This document shows, in pieces, positions 1 through 5,656 of a stretch of 5,988 nucleotides of DNA (positions are counted from its first letter, which is position 1; every line of letters begins with the position of its first letter). This DNA is from an uncultured Clostridia bacterium (GTDB taxonomy: Bacteria; Bacillota; Clostridia; Oscillospirales; Ruminococcaceae), in assembly GCA_947588775.1 (NCBI GenBank), contig CANPZQ010000116.1:1-5988 (forward strand), given 5' to 3'. The notes under the pieces were generated by a model, which was given only the letters and a program-made list of their open reading frames with translations, searched no databases and was not told the origin of the DNA. The position numbers and the translations under genes are program-made.

Positions 1-368
1 CTACCACCACCGAGCCGCCCGAAACCGAGCCTCCGACGACGACTACCCGCCGCACAAGGACCCCGAGGACCGACCCGCCGGAAACTACTCCCGAGCCGAC
101 GACTACGCCGCCGACCACAACTCCCGAGCCGACTACCACCGAGCCCACCACCACTTGGGAGCCGACGACAACTCCGCCGACGACTACCGAAGTAACCACC
201 CCGACTACGGAGCTCACCACCGAAACGGAGCCGGCTTTTTCCGACGTATACGCCGAGGAGGTAAACAACAAGGCCGCCAACCGCGGAACTATTCTCATCG
301 CGATGATTGCAATCGCGCTGACGGCGGTTTGCGTAATCGGAATCGAATATTATAAGAGAAACAGATAA
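1..368 (+). CDS. 3' end of a surface protein with Thr/Pro-rich stalk and C-terminal membrane anchor
   Basis: The reading frame is open from the first complete codon at base 3 to TAA at 366-368, with no start inside the window, so the 5' part is missing. The visible 121 residues begin with about 78 residues made almost only of Thr, Pro and Glu in TTTPEP/TTTEPP-like units. A short polar linker follows, then one hydrophobic segment (about residues 95-114, GTILIAMIAIALTAVCVIGI) and a basic tail ending KRNR. By the positive-inside rule the stalk lies outside the cell and the tail in the cytoplasm. Such low-complexity stalks usually hold an enzymatic or binding domain away from the membrane in clostridial surface proteins, but that domain is outside the window, so the function is unknown. 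There is no LPXTG sortase signal. The SPFH gene starts 37 bases downstream on the same strand with no visible terminator between, suggesting cotranscription. Confidence 0.8.
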   Translation, partial: TTTEPPETEPPTTTTRRTRTPRTDPPETTPEPTTTPPTTTPEPTTTEPTTTWEPTTTPPTTTEVTTPTTELTTETEPAFSDVYAEEVNNKAANRGTILIAMIAIALTAVCVIGIEYYKRNR

Positions 369-390
369 AAATATTCAGGAGAACCCCGCA

Positions 391-396
391 AAGGAG
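391..396 (+). promoter_or_regulatory. ribosome binding site of the SPFH gene
   Basis: AAGGAG stands 9 bases before the ATG at 406. It is a near-consensus Shine-Dalgarno sequence and supports that start. The 37-base gap to the preceding stop codon contains no recognisable promoter. Confidence 0.85.
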
Positions 397-405
397 CTGA
401 GCGTT

Positions 406-1299
406 ATGCAAAAAATTTTCAATAAAAAGGTTATTCTTGCCGTTTTGGTTATCGCTTTGATAGTCGTCGTCGCCGCGAGCGCGATGACAATCGTCCAGCC
501 GGGACACACCGGCGTTGTCGTAACGCTCGGCCGCGTCGACGATACGGTTTGGCAGGAGGGACTTCACTTCAAGCTGCCCTTTATCCAGAACGTCGTGATG
601 ATAGACAACCGCATCACCAAGCTTGAGGTCGACACCGAGGCGTTTTCGAGCGACCTCCAGACCGTCGATACCCGCCTTGCAATAAACTACCGCGTCGACA
701 CCTCGAAATCCTACTCAATCTATAAAAACATCGGCGGCGACTATGAAAACGTCCTCGTCGTCCCCGCCGTGAACGAGGTTTTAAAGGCAATCGTCGCCCG
801 CTACTCCGCCGAGGAGAGCGTTACAAACCGCACGCTTATATCCACCGGCCTTGTCGAGGGGCTTAACCAGAAGCTCAACGACATAGGCCTTTACGTCACC
901 GACGTAAACATCATCAACTTCGAGTTCTCGGAGGCGTATATAACCGCCATCGAGGAAAAACAGGTCGCCCAGCAGGAGCTCCTTAAGGCCGAAACCGAGA
1001 AGCAGACCAAAATCACCAACGCCGAGGCCGAGGCCGAAGCAATCAAGGTCAAAGCAGAGGCGGAAGCCGAAGCAATGAAGATTACCGCTCAGGCCGAAGC
1101 CGAGGCGAACGCCACCATCGCGGATTCTCTGACCGACGAGCTTATACGTTACCACAAAATCGAGAAGTGGGACGGCGAGCTTCCGAAGGTTACGGGCGGC
1201 TCCGGGACGTTTTTAGACATAGGCGAGGTTGTTTCGGAATCCGATGCCGCTCCCGCCGAAAACTCGAACGCCGACGCTTACTCCGCGCCGGTTCAGTAA
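406..1299 (+). CDS. SPFH/prohibitin-family membrane protein (HflC-like)
   Basis: This 297-residue protein has the standard prohibitin/HflC layout. A single N-terminal transmembrane segment (about residues 9-27) is followed by an SPFH/Band 7 domain (about 28-190) with the family stretch SSDLQTVDTRLAINYRV at 81-97. A long Ala/Glu/Lys coiled coil runs from about 180 to 240 and contains repeated AEAEAEAIK/AEAEAEAMK units. The segment KWDGELPKV (254-262) is typical of the bacterial prohibitin-like subgroup, and the protein ends in a short Ala/Ser/Asn tail. Family members form large oligomeric rings on the membrane; HflK/HflC restrain the FtsH protease in E. coli, while roles in Firmicutes are less clear. 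Here there is one SPFH gene and no HflK partner or NfeD/FtsH gene beside it, so it may work as a homo-oligomer. It starts at ATG after a strong AAGGAG and sits 42 bases before recG. Family assignment is firm; exact role is not. Confidence 0.9.
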   Translation: MQKIFNKKVILAVLVIALIVVVAASAMTIVQPGHTGVVVTLGRVDDTVWQEGLHFKLPFIQNVVMIDNRITKLEVDTEAFSSDLQTVDTRLAINYRVDTSKSYSIYKNIGGDYENVLVVPAVNEVLKAIVARYSAEESVTNRTLISTGLVEGLNQKLNDIGLYVTDVNIINFEFSEAYITAIEEKQVAQQELLKAETEKQTKITNAEAEAEAIKVKAEAEAEAMKITAQAEAEANATIADSLTDELIRYHKIEKWDGELPKVTGGSGTFLDIGEVVSESDAAPAENSNADAYSAPVQ

Positions 1300-1324
1300 A
1301 GCTTTTATATGTGAAATGCGGAAG

Positions 1325-1332
1325 AAGGGAGG
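1325..1332 (+). promoter_or_regulatory. ribosome binding site fixing the TTG start of recG
   Basis: AAGGGAGG lies 9 bases upstream of TTG at 1342. No in-frame ATG precedes the conserved N-terminus, so this purine tract and the spacing identify TTG as the likely initiator. Confidence 0.75.
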
Positions 1333-1341
1333 CCGCGGGGT

Positions 1342-3378
1342 TTGAGCTCTGCCTCTGCGCTTGACAACAGCATAGTATACCTTCGAGGCGTGGGCGAAAA
1401 GCGCGCGAAGCTCTTTGAAAAGCTCGGCGTAAAGACCGTCCGCGACCTAATCTACCATCTTCCGAGAAGATATGTCGACCTCTCGGCTCCGGTTTCCATT
1501 GCCGAAGCGGTTCTCGACATGCCGAACGTCGTCGAAGTCACCGTCGTATCAAAAGAACGCCCCGCGATGATTCGCAAGGGCATGACGATTTATAAAGTTC
1601 TTGTTACGGACGGCAGCGACGATATGACCGTCACTATTTTCAACTCCTCCTACGTCTATGACATGCTCAGGGTCGGGGAGGAGTATATTCTCTTCGGAAA
1701 AATCACCGGAAATTTCACCCGCAGGGAGATGTCGTCGCCCGAAATCCGCCTTAAATCGAAGGCGGACATAATCGAGCCGGTGTATCCGCTGACTGCGGGG
1801 CTTACTCAAAACATGATGCGGATATGCATGAAAAGCGCGCTCGCGAAGATGCAGCCAAAGGACGTCGAATTTTTGCCGCAGGATATTGTCGATTCGGCGT
1901 CGGTGCTCTCCGAGGCGGAGGCACTTAAGCTTATACATTTTCCCGAAACCCCGAACGACGTAACCGAGGCGCGGCGGCGGCTCGCCTTCGGCGAGCTGCT
2001 TACCCTTCGGCTCGGAATGCTGAGCCTTCGGGAATTCAACCGAAAATCCACGACCTTCGCCATGAAAAAGGCCGACATGGAGCCGTTTTACCGTGCTCTT
2101 CCCTTTAAGCTGACCGGCGCGCAGTCGCGTGCGATTTCGGAATGCATGGCGGATATGTGCAAAAGCATACCGATGAACAGGCTGATTTTGGGGGACGTCG
2201 GCTCGGGAAAGACTGCGGTCGCGGCGGCATGCATCTATTTTGCCGCAAAAAACGGGGCGCAGTCGGTGCTTATGGCCCCGACCGAGATTCTCGCCTCGCA
2301 GCACTATGCCTCGTTAAAGGGATTTTTGGAGCCGCTCGGGATTAAAATCGCGCTGCTAAAGGGTTCAATGAAAAAGAAGGAAAAAACGGAGGCTTACGCC
2401 GGAATTGCGAGCGGCGAAACCGAAGTTATCGTCGGCACCCATGCGGTAATTCAGGAGGGCGTGGAATACCGGCGGCTCGGGCTTGTCATAACCGACGAGC
2501 AGCACCGCTTCGGTGTCGAACAGCGAACCGCTCTTGCGAAAAAAGGGGAGAACCCCCACCGCCTCGTTATGTCGGCAACGCCGATTCCGAGGACGCTCGC
2601 GCTGATGATTTACGGGGAGCTGGATATTTCGGTGCTTGACGAGCTCCCCGCCGGTAGAAAACAGATTAAAACCTATGCCGTCACCGGAAAACTGAGGGCC
2701 CGGGCATGCGGATATGTCCGCGAAAAGATAGACGAGGGCGGTCAGGCGTACATAGTCTGCCCCGCCGTCGAGGAGGGCGAGGACGTTTTCAACGTCACCG
2801 ACTACGCTAAGGAGCTTGAAAAGGGAGAATTCAAGGGGTACCGAATCGGGGTGCTCCACGGAAGGCTTCCCGCCGCGAAAAAGGACGAGGTAATGGCGAA
2901 ATTCAAGAACGGCGAGCTTGATATTCTCGTATGCACGACCGTCGTCGAGGTCGGCGTAGACGTTCCGAACGCCTCGGTTATGATGGTCGAGAACGCCGAC
3001 CGCTTCGGGCTTTCACAGCTTCATCAGCTCCGCGGGCGGGTCGGTCGCGGCGAGCGGGAATCCTGCTGCATACTCATCACCGACAGCGCGTCGGAGGAAA
3101 CGAGAAAGAGGCTGAGGGTTCTTAGTTCGACTTCGAGCGGCTTCGACATTTCGGAGGCCGACCTTGAAATCCGCGGGCCGGGGGACTTTTTCGGCTCGGC
3201 GCAGCACGGGCTTCCGCCCGTAAAAATTGCCGACCTCGCCGCCGACCGTGAGCTTATCGCGCTCGCGCAGGATATAGCTGATAACATCACCGACACCGGA
3301 AGAATTACCCTTCCGGGCTGCGAGCCGCTTCGCAAAAGGGTCGAGGCACTTTTCGACAGCGGCGTAAGAATGAATTAG
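1342..3378 (+). CDS. recG: ATP-dependent DNA helicase RecG
   Basis: RecG is a superfamily 2 branch-migration helicase that remodels stalled replication forks and Holliday junctions in the nucleoid. The 678-residue length is normal for the family. The N-terminus carries a helix-hairpin-helix-like stretch (GVGEKRAKLFEKLGV, about 16-30), followed by the OB-fold wedge domain that splits the fork (about 55-160). Helicase motifs are intact: Walker A GDVGSGKT at 284-291, the DEQH box at 385-388, the SATP motif at 411-414, and the arginine-finger motif VI QLRGRVGRG at 562-570. The RecG-specific C-terminal segment EIRGPGDFFGSAQHG is also present. Translation begins at TTG, with AAGGGAGG in the right place. 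The gene follows the SPFH gene by 42 bases with no visible terminator and is probably cotranscribed with it. A promoter and a separate structured RNA begin right after its TAG stop. In many Firmicutes recG instead follows the rpmB/DAK-phosphatase genes, so this neighbourhood is somewhat unusual. Confidence 0.97.
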   Translation: MSSASALDNSIVYLRGVGEKRAKLFEKLGVKTVRDLIYHLPRRYVDLSAPVSIAEAVLDMPNVVEVTVVSKERPAMIRKGMTIYKVLVTDGSDDMTVTIFNSSYVYDMLRVGEEYILFGKITGNFTRREMSSPEIRLKSKADIIEPVYPLTAGLTQNMMRICMKSALAKMQPKDVEFLPQDIVDSASVLSEAEALKLIHFPETPNDVTEARRRLAFGELLTLRLGMLSLREFNRKSTTFAMKKADMEPFYRALPFKLTGAQSRAISECMADMCKSIPMNRLILGDVGSGKTAVAAACIYFAAKNGAQSVLMAPTEILASQHYASLKGFLEPLGIKIALLKGSMKKKEKTEAYAGIASGETEVIVGTHAVIQEGVEYRRLGLVITDEQHRFGVEQRTALAKKGENPHRLVMSATPIPRTLALMIYGELDISVLDELPAGRKQIKTYAVTGKLRARACGYVREKIDEGGQAYIVCPAVEEGEDVFNVTDYAKELEKGEFKGYRIGVLHGRLPAAKKDEVMAKFKNGELDILVCTTVVEVGVDVPNASVMMVENADRFGLSQLHQLRGRVGRGERESCCILITDSASEETRKRLRVLSSTSSGFDISEADLEIRGPGDFFGSAQHGLPPVKIADLAADRELIALAQDIADNITDTGRITLPGCEPLRKRVEALFDSGVRMN

Positions 3379-3386
3379 GAAACGAG

Positions 3387-3418
3387 TTGGACTGAAACGC
3401 ATACCGGTGTGGTATAAT
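3387..3418 (+). promoter_or_regulatory. promoter with extended -10 for the RNA downstream of recG
   Basis: A perfect -10 hexamer TATAAT (3413-3418) is preceded by TGG, giving the extended -10 form TGnTATAAT. The best -35-like hexamer is TTGGAC at 3387-3392, 20 bases upstream. That spacing is longer than ideal, but extended -10 promoters tolerate a poor -35. Transcription would start near 3425, exactly where base pairing of the downstream structure begins. Confidence 0.65.
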
Positions 3419-3424
3419 ATAGTT

Positions 3425-3603
3425 GCAGTGCCGTCGAGGATTGCCGGAAGCGCAATGCTTTATCCCGACAGCGCACTGAATGTCGGCACATGCCGACCCG
3501 GGGAAATGCGAGTATCGCCGCCAAAGCGGCAAACGGGCGATTCGCCCGGCAAAAAAACGGAATACGTTTTCTCCCTGCTGCCGCTGGTGGCGGGGAGTTT
3601 TTT
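3425..3603 (+). ncRNA. candidate structured small RNA of about 180 nt, unknown family
   Basis: The stretch has its own promoter and terminator and is full of consecutive hairpins. A two-part stem pairs 3426-3431 (CAGTGC) with 3473-3478 and 3433-3436 with 3466-3469. It encloses a hairpin ATTGC/GCAAT (3440-3444/3452-3456) whose loop contains CGGAAG, a possible GGAA tetraloop. Next come GTCGGC-acat-GCCGAC (3482-3497), GCCGC-caaa-GCGGC (3517-3530), CGGGCG-att-CGCCCG (3534-3548) and a weak AAAACG/CGTTTT pair, then the terminator. No good reading frame fits it. The downstream gene is convergent, so it is not a leader for a neighbour and is probably a trans-acting RNA. I compared it from memory with 6S RNA, SRP RNA, tmRNA, RNase P RNA and common riboswitches and saw none of their conserved cores. 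Transcription and function are inferred. Confidence 0.5.
3571..3603 (+). terminator. intrinsic terminator of the candidate RNA (and recG read-through)
   Basis: CTCCC at 3571-3575 pairs with GGGAG at 3593-3597, with an inner GCC/GGC helix, and is followed directly by six T residues (3598-3603). This is a classic rho-independent terminator on the plus strand. Confidence 0.8.
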
Positions 3604-3626
3604 GGGGATGGATTTTGGTTAAGGTG

Positions 3627-3672
3627 AAAAAAGGGCGGGCATGCAGCTTGAAAAGGAAGCAGCTATACCCGC
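3627..3672 (-). terminator. intrinsic terminator of tspO
   Basis: Read on the minus strand, GCGGGTAT (3672-3665) pairs with ATGCCCGC (3642-3635), eight pairs including one U-G. A short AGCT/AGCT helix lies inside. After two further C residues (3634-3633) comes a run of six T (3632-3627). It begins 16 bases after the tspO stop codon. Confidence 0.8.
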
Positions 3673-3687
3673 AAAACCTCTTCCCCC

Positions 3688-4170
3688 TCACGCATTCAGC
3701 ACCGCGACCCCCACATTCAGATACAGCGCGTAAATCAGCCAAACTATATAAGGAATCATCAGGCGGCCGGCGGTTTTGTTGACGCCGAAGAACGCGGCGG
3801 TCGTGCCGATGGTCAGTAAAAGGAGCGCGAGGAGGACGACCACGGCGGCGGTGTAGAATTCAAAGCGGAAAAAGACTATCGACCATGAAAAATTGACGAA
3901 AAGCTGGTAGAAAAAGCACTTCATCGCGTCGTTCAGAAAATAGTCGCAGTCGCGGTAGACAAGGTACGAGGCGAACCCCATCATCAGGTAGAGCACCGTC
4001 CATGCCACGGGGAAAACCCATGCGGGAGGCGAAAAAGGCGGCTGAACATAGCTTTGCTTCGACATGTCGCCCGCGATTGCCGCCGAAAGCGCGCCGACCA
4101 CAAGCGGCAGAGCCGTGAACACCGCCGCTTTTATTTTGTTGTCATACTTAATTTTATCTGCAATTTCCAT
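3688..4170 (-). CDS. tspO: TspO/MBR-family integral membrane protein
   Basis: The 160-residue product has the five predicted membrane helices of the TspO/translocator-protein family (roughly 13-34, 49-72, 83-101, 105-126 and 135-158). The diagnostic loop PPFSPPAWVFPVAW lies at 44-57, the helix-3 motif QLFVNFSWSIVFF at 89-101, and the late motif PYIVWLIYALYLN at 140-152. Family members bind tetrapyrroles and other hydrophobic ligands; the bacterial proteins are linked to porphyrin handling and stress responses, but the function in Firmicutes is poorly defined. I chose ATG at 4170 because TGAGGT precedes it and the length matches the family. A longer frame reaching a TTG at 4284 adds 38 non-conserved residues without a ribosome site. 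The gene is monocistronic: it has its own terminator, and nearly 700 gene-free bases separate it from the methyltransferase upstream. Confidence 0.93.
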   Translation of the reverse strand: MEIADKIKYDNKIKAAVFTALPLVVGALSAAIAGDMSKQSYVQPPFSPPAWVFPVAWTVLYLMMGFASYLVYRDCDYFLNDAMKCFFYQLFVNFSWSIVFFRFEFYTAAVVVLLALLLLTIGTTAAFFGVNKTAGRLMIPYIVWLIYALYLNVGVAVLNA

Positions 4171-4175
4171 ACTTG

Positions 4176-4181
4176 ACCTCA
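4176..4181 (-). promoter_or_regulatory. ribosome binding site of tspO
   Basis: Minus-strand TGAGGT lies 5 bases before the ATG at 4170. It decides in favour of this start over the upstream in-frame TTG at 4284. Confidence 0.65.
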
Positions 4182-4200
4182 CAAAAATTTTCTTGGTGAT

Positions 4201-4206
4201 AGTATA
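4201..4206 (-). promoter_or_regulatory. possible -10 element of tspO
   Basis: TATACT on the minus strand differs from the consensus TATAAT at one base and lies about 30 bases before the tspO start. No convincing -35 hexamer stands 16-18 bases upstream, so this is only a candidate. Confidence 0.3.
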
Positions 4207-4302
4207 TGCGGGGCGGGCGGAAAAATGCGTGAATGTGAAAATTTGCGAGGGTTTTGGGGGAAGGCGGTGAATAGGGGGTGTCAAGCTAAGATTTGCCGCA
4301 AA

Positions 4303-4338
4303 TTTCTATTTTCTAAATCTCTAATTTTCTATCTTCTA
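4303..4338. repeat. array of TCTA-containing 7/8-bp repeats, left flank
   Basis: Five TCTA motifs start at 4305, 4312, 4320, 4328 and 4335, giving steps of 7, 8, 8 and 7 bases. The reverse complement of 4540-4575 matches it at 24 of 36 ungapped positions and has the same step pattern. The two arrays thus form an imperfect inverted repeat around the left copy of the larger element. Confidence 0.6.
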
Positions 4339-4342
4339 TGAA

Positions 4343-4540
4343 GGGAGCGCGGCGGAAAAAGCGGGGAAATGGCGCGAAACTTTGGGGGCGGGTGGGTGGG
4401 ACCGACGCACCAGCTTTTTCCGCCGCGCGGGCTCATCACTAAACCCGAATCGACCCGCGCGCCCAACCCCGGCCCAAGCCGACCCCGTCCCCCGAAGCCC
4501 CTTGTGGGGCTGAGCGGGGATGGGGGAGGGTTGGGCTTTT
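4343..4540 (+). repeat. left copy of a 198-bp structured inverted-repeat element
   Basis: This copy begins GGGAG. A perfect 16-bp stem follows, with arms at 4347-4362 (GCGCGGCGGAAAAAGC) and 4413-4428 around a 50-base G-rich loop. After a short spacer comes a second long hairpin: GCCCAACCC (4461-4469) with GGGTTGGGC (4528-4536), CCCCGTCCCC (4483-4492) with GGGGATGGGG (4516-4525), and a tip AGCCCC-ttgt-GGGGCT (4496-4511). It ends in TTTT (4537-4540) like an intrinsic terminator. A second copy lies in opposite orientation at 4617-4815. No reading frame inside it looks real. It may be a short non-autonomous mobile element, a REP/BIME-like dispersed repeat or a structured RNA; the sequence alone does not decide. 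Confidence 0.75.
4384..4400 (+). other. G-quadruplex motif in the left element loop
   Basis: The run GGGGGCGGGTGGGTGGG has four G tracts separated by single bases, the most favourable class of G-quadruplex motif. It sits in the loop closed by the perfect 16-bp stem, and the corresponding loop of the right copy keeps the motif on the same element strand. Folding in the cell is inferred. Confidence 0.6.
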
Positions 4541-4575
4541 AGAGGTTAGGGTGTTAGAGCGTTAGAGGATAGAGG
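4540..4575. repeat. array of TAGA-containing 7/8-bp repeats, right flank
   Basis: TAGA/TAGG motifs start at 4540, 4547, 4555, 4563 and 4570, again in steps of 7, 8, 8 and 7. The units resemble TTAGAGG. The array mirrors the TCTA array at 4303-4338 and lies between the two copies of the larger element; the right copy has no such flank. Confidence 0.6.
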
Positions 4576-4616
4576 CAGCAAAATATAAAGCTTCGCAAAA
4601 AATCGCAGCCTGCTGC

Positions 4617-4815
4617 AAAAGCCTGGCCCTCACCCACCCCCGCTCCGCCTGCGGCTCCGAGGGGCGGGATTCGGCTCAGGCCGGGGTTGGGCGCGCGGTT
4701 CGCCGCAGTTTTTTCGCCAACCGCCCGGCGCGGCGGAGAAAGCTGTTGCGTCGGTCCCACCCGCCCGCCCACCCACCCTTCGCGCCATGTCCCCGCTTTC
4801 TCCGCCGCGCCTCCC
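4617..4815 (-). repeat. right copy (inverted) of the 198-bp structured element
   Basis: Read on the minus strand, this 199-bp copy parallels the left one from GGGAG to the final GGCTTTT. Its closing stem is a perfect 17 bp (4727-4743 with 4795-4811). Both arms differ from the left copy at the same pair, GGAGAAAGC/GCTTTCTCC here against GGAAAAAGC/GCTTTTTCC there, so pairing is kept by compensatory change. The loop is closely similar and holds six GGG tracts. A 19-base block (4679-4697) is identical to 4456-4474 of the left copy. The second hairpin keeps CCCGCCCC with GGGGTGGG (4668-4661 with 4640-4633), but its outer stem has decayed in the middle. The copy starts just beyond the methyltransferase terminator. 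Confidence 0.75.
4756..4778 (-). other. G-quadruplex motif in the right element loop
   Basis: On the minus strand there are six GGG tracts separated by single bases (CCC tracts at 4756, 4760, 4764, 4768, 4772 and 4776 on the plus strand). The position within the stem-loop matches the left-copy motif at 4384-4400. Confidence 0.6.
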
Positions 4816-4822
4816 ACCCCAC

Positions 4823-4847
4823 AAAAAAAGCAGACCCGACGTCTGCT
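4823..4847 (-). terminator. intrinsic terminator of the methyltransferase gene
   Basis: On the minus strand AGCAGAC (4847-4841) pairs with GTCTGCT (4835-4829) around a 5-base loop, followed by six further T residues down to 4823. It begins 14 bases after the methyltransferase stop codon. Confidence 0.85.
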
Positions 4848-4860
4848 TCTCCCCCATATC

Positions 4861-5649
4861 TTACCCCCGCTTTCTGCAAATAACCAGCCCGTGATTCGCA
4901 AGCCCCAACAGCTCCCGCTTTTCCGCGAAAACGAGGCTCCACTCCGCAAAGCTCTTGAAATCCTCGTCCGAGAGCGAAAAATCCGGGCGTTTTTCGATTG
5001 GCTCCAAAATGCCGTCAATGGCGGCCGTGGCGAGCCGGTCGACCGGCTTATCCTCAAAAAGCCGCTCAAACTCGGTTACGTCATAGCCGGTAAAGAGCTG
5101 TTCCTTAAAATGTTTAACCTTATAATCCTCCGTGAAGTTCTCCTCGAGCCCCGCCCTCCAGTTTCCGTAAAGATAATTTGCATACATAATCGCATACACT
5201 GAAATATAGGCGAACATCATCACCCCGCCGGGCTTTGTGACCCGAATCGCCTCGTCAATCGCGCAGTTCACCTCGTCTTTTTCGTACAAATGATACATCG
5301 GCCCGAAAAACAGCGTCAGGTCGAAGGAGTTGTCGGCAAAGCCGAGGTTTACCGCGTCCCCGCGATATGCCGAAAGATTTCGCAGTCCCCGGCTTTTTTC
5401 CCTTAAAACAGCGAGGTTGCTTTCGACAAGCTCGACGGCGGCGACGTCCATTCCCTCTTTCGCGAGGGCGACGGAATACCTTCCGGTACCCGCGCCGACC
5501 TCGAGCACCTTTGAACCCTTCGCGGCATAGCGGTGGATATAGTTCATGGTGATAAAATACTCTAACTGCCCGTGGCGGCTCCTTTCAAGCCGCCCGTCCT
5601 CGTCGTACTGACCGTAAAAATCGCTGTTAATTTCTTCTCTTGTGCTCAT
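4861..5649 (-). CDS. class I SAM-dependent methyltransferase
   Basis: The 262-residue protein has the Rossmann-fold methyltransferase core. Motif I VLEVGAGTGRYS (48-59) binds S-adenosylmethionine, an acidic residue ends strand 2 (AVELVESNL, E73), and GDA (97-99) is the adenine-contacting position. Motif IV is FDLTLFFGPMYHLY (109-122), and post-motif RVTKPGGVMMFAY lies at 136-148. The N-terminal RLERSRHGQLEYFITMNYIH and the FGPMYHLY string resemble a small family common in clostridial genomes whose substrate is not established; it could act on a small molecule, a protein or RNA. The last 110 residues carry a variable, probably substrate-selecting region. ATG at 5649 is supported by AAGGA 8 bases upstream. 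The gene appears monocistronic, ending in its own terminator. Its upstream region is occupied by tandem structured repeats that reach the ribosome site, which suggests post-transcriptional control. Confidence 0.9.
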   Translation of the reverse strand: MSTREEINSDFYGQYDEDGRLERSRHGQLEYFITMNYIHRYAAKGSKVLEVGAGTGRYSVALAKEGMDVAAVELVESNLAVLREKSRGLRNLSAYRGDAVNLGFADNSFDLTLFFGPMYHLYEKDEVNCAIDEAIRVTKPGGVMMFAYISVYAIMYANYLYGNWRAGLEENFTEDYKVKHFKEQLFTGYDVTEFERLFEDKPVDRLATAAIDGILEPIEKRPDFSLSDEDFKSFAEWSLVFAEKRELLGLANHGLVICRKRG

Positions 5650-5656
5650 TGCTAAA

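Noticed and set aside
1549..2304. Long minus-strand open frame (251 codons) opposite recG
   Set aside because: It lies wholly inside a clear recG gene on the other strand. Its Arg/His-rich product has no recognisable domain, as expected of an antisense shadow in GC-rich DNA.
3440..3456. CGGAAG loop suggesting SRP RNA domain IV
   Set aside because: The flanking symmetric-loop sequences of SRP RNA (AGG opposite AAGCAGC-type) are missing, and the rest of the transcript does not fit the SRP fold.
3407..3622. Plus-strand open frame of 71 codons downstream of recG, and a second one at 3480-3782
   Set aside because: The first would start on top of the -10 promoter element, has no ribosome site and runs through the hairpins and terminator. 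The second also runs into tspO on the opposite strand. Neither product looks like a protein family.
3604..3622. GGGGATGGATTTTGGTT, reminiscent of the 5' end of tmRNA
   Set aside because: No tag reading frame, tRNA-like ends or 3' CCA follow, and a minus-strand terminator begins immediately after.
4171..4284. N-terminal extension of TspO to a TTG at 4284
   Set aside because: The extra 38 residues are not TspO-like, there is no ribosome site for that start, and ATG at 4170 gives the usual family length with TGAGGT in front.
4554..5202. Open frames on both strands over the repeat pair and the methyltransferase 3' end (for example 4554-5069 minus and 4687-5202 plus)
   Set aside because: Their products are Arg/Gly/Pro-rich low-complexity strings derived from the GC-rich repeats, and they overlap the well-supported methyltransferase in other frames.
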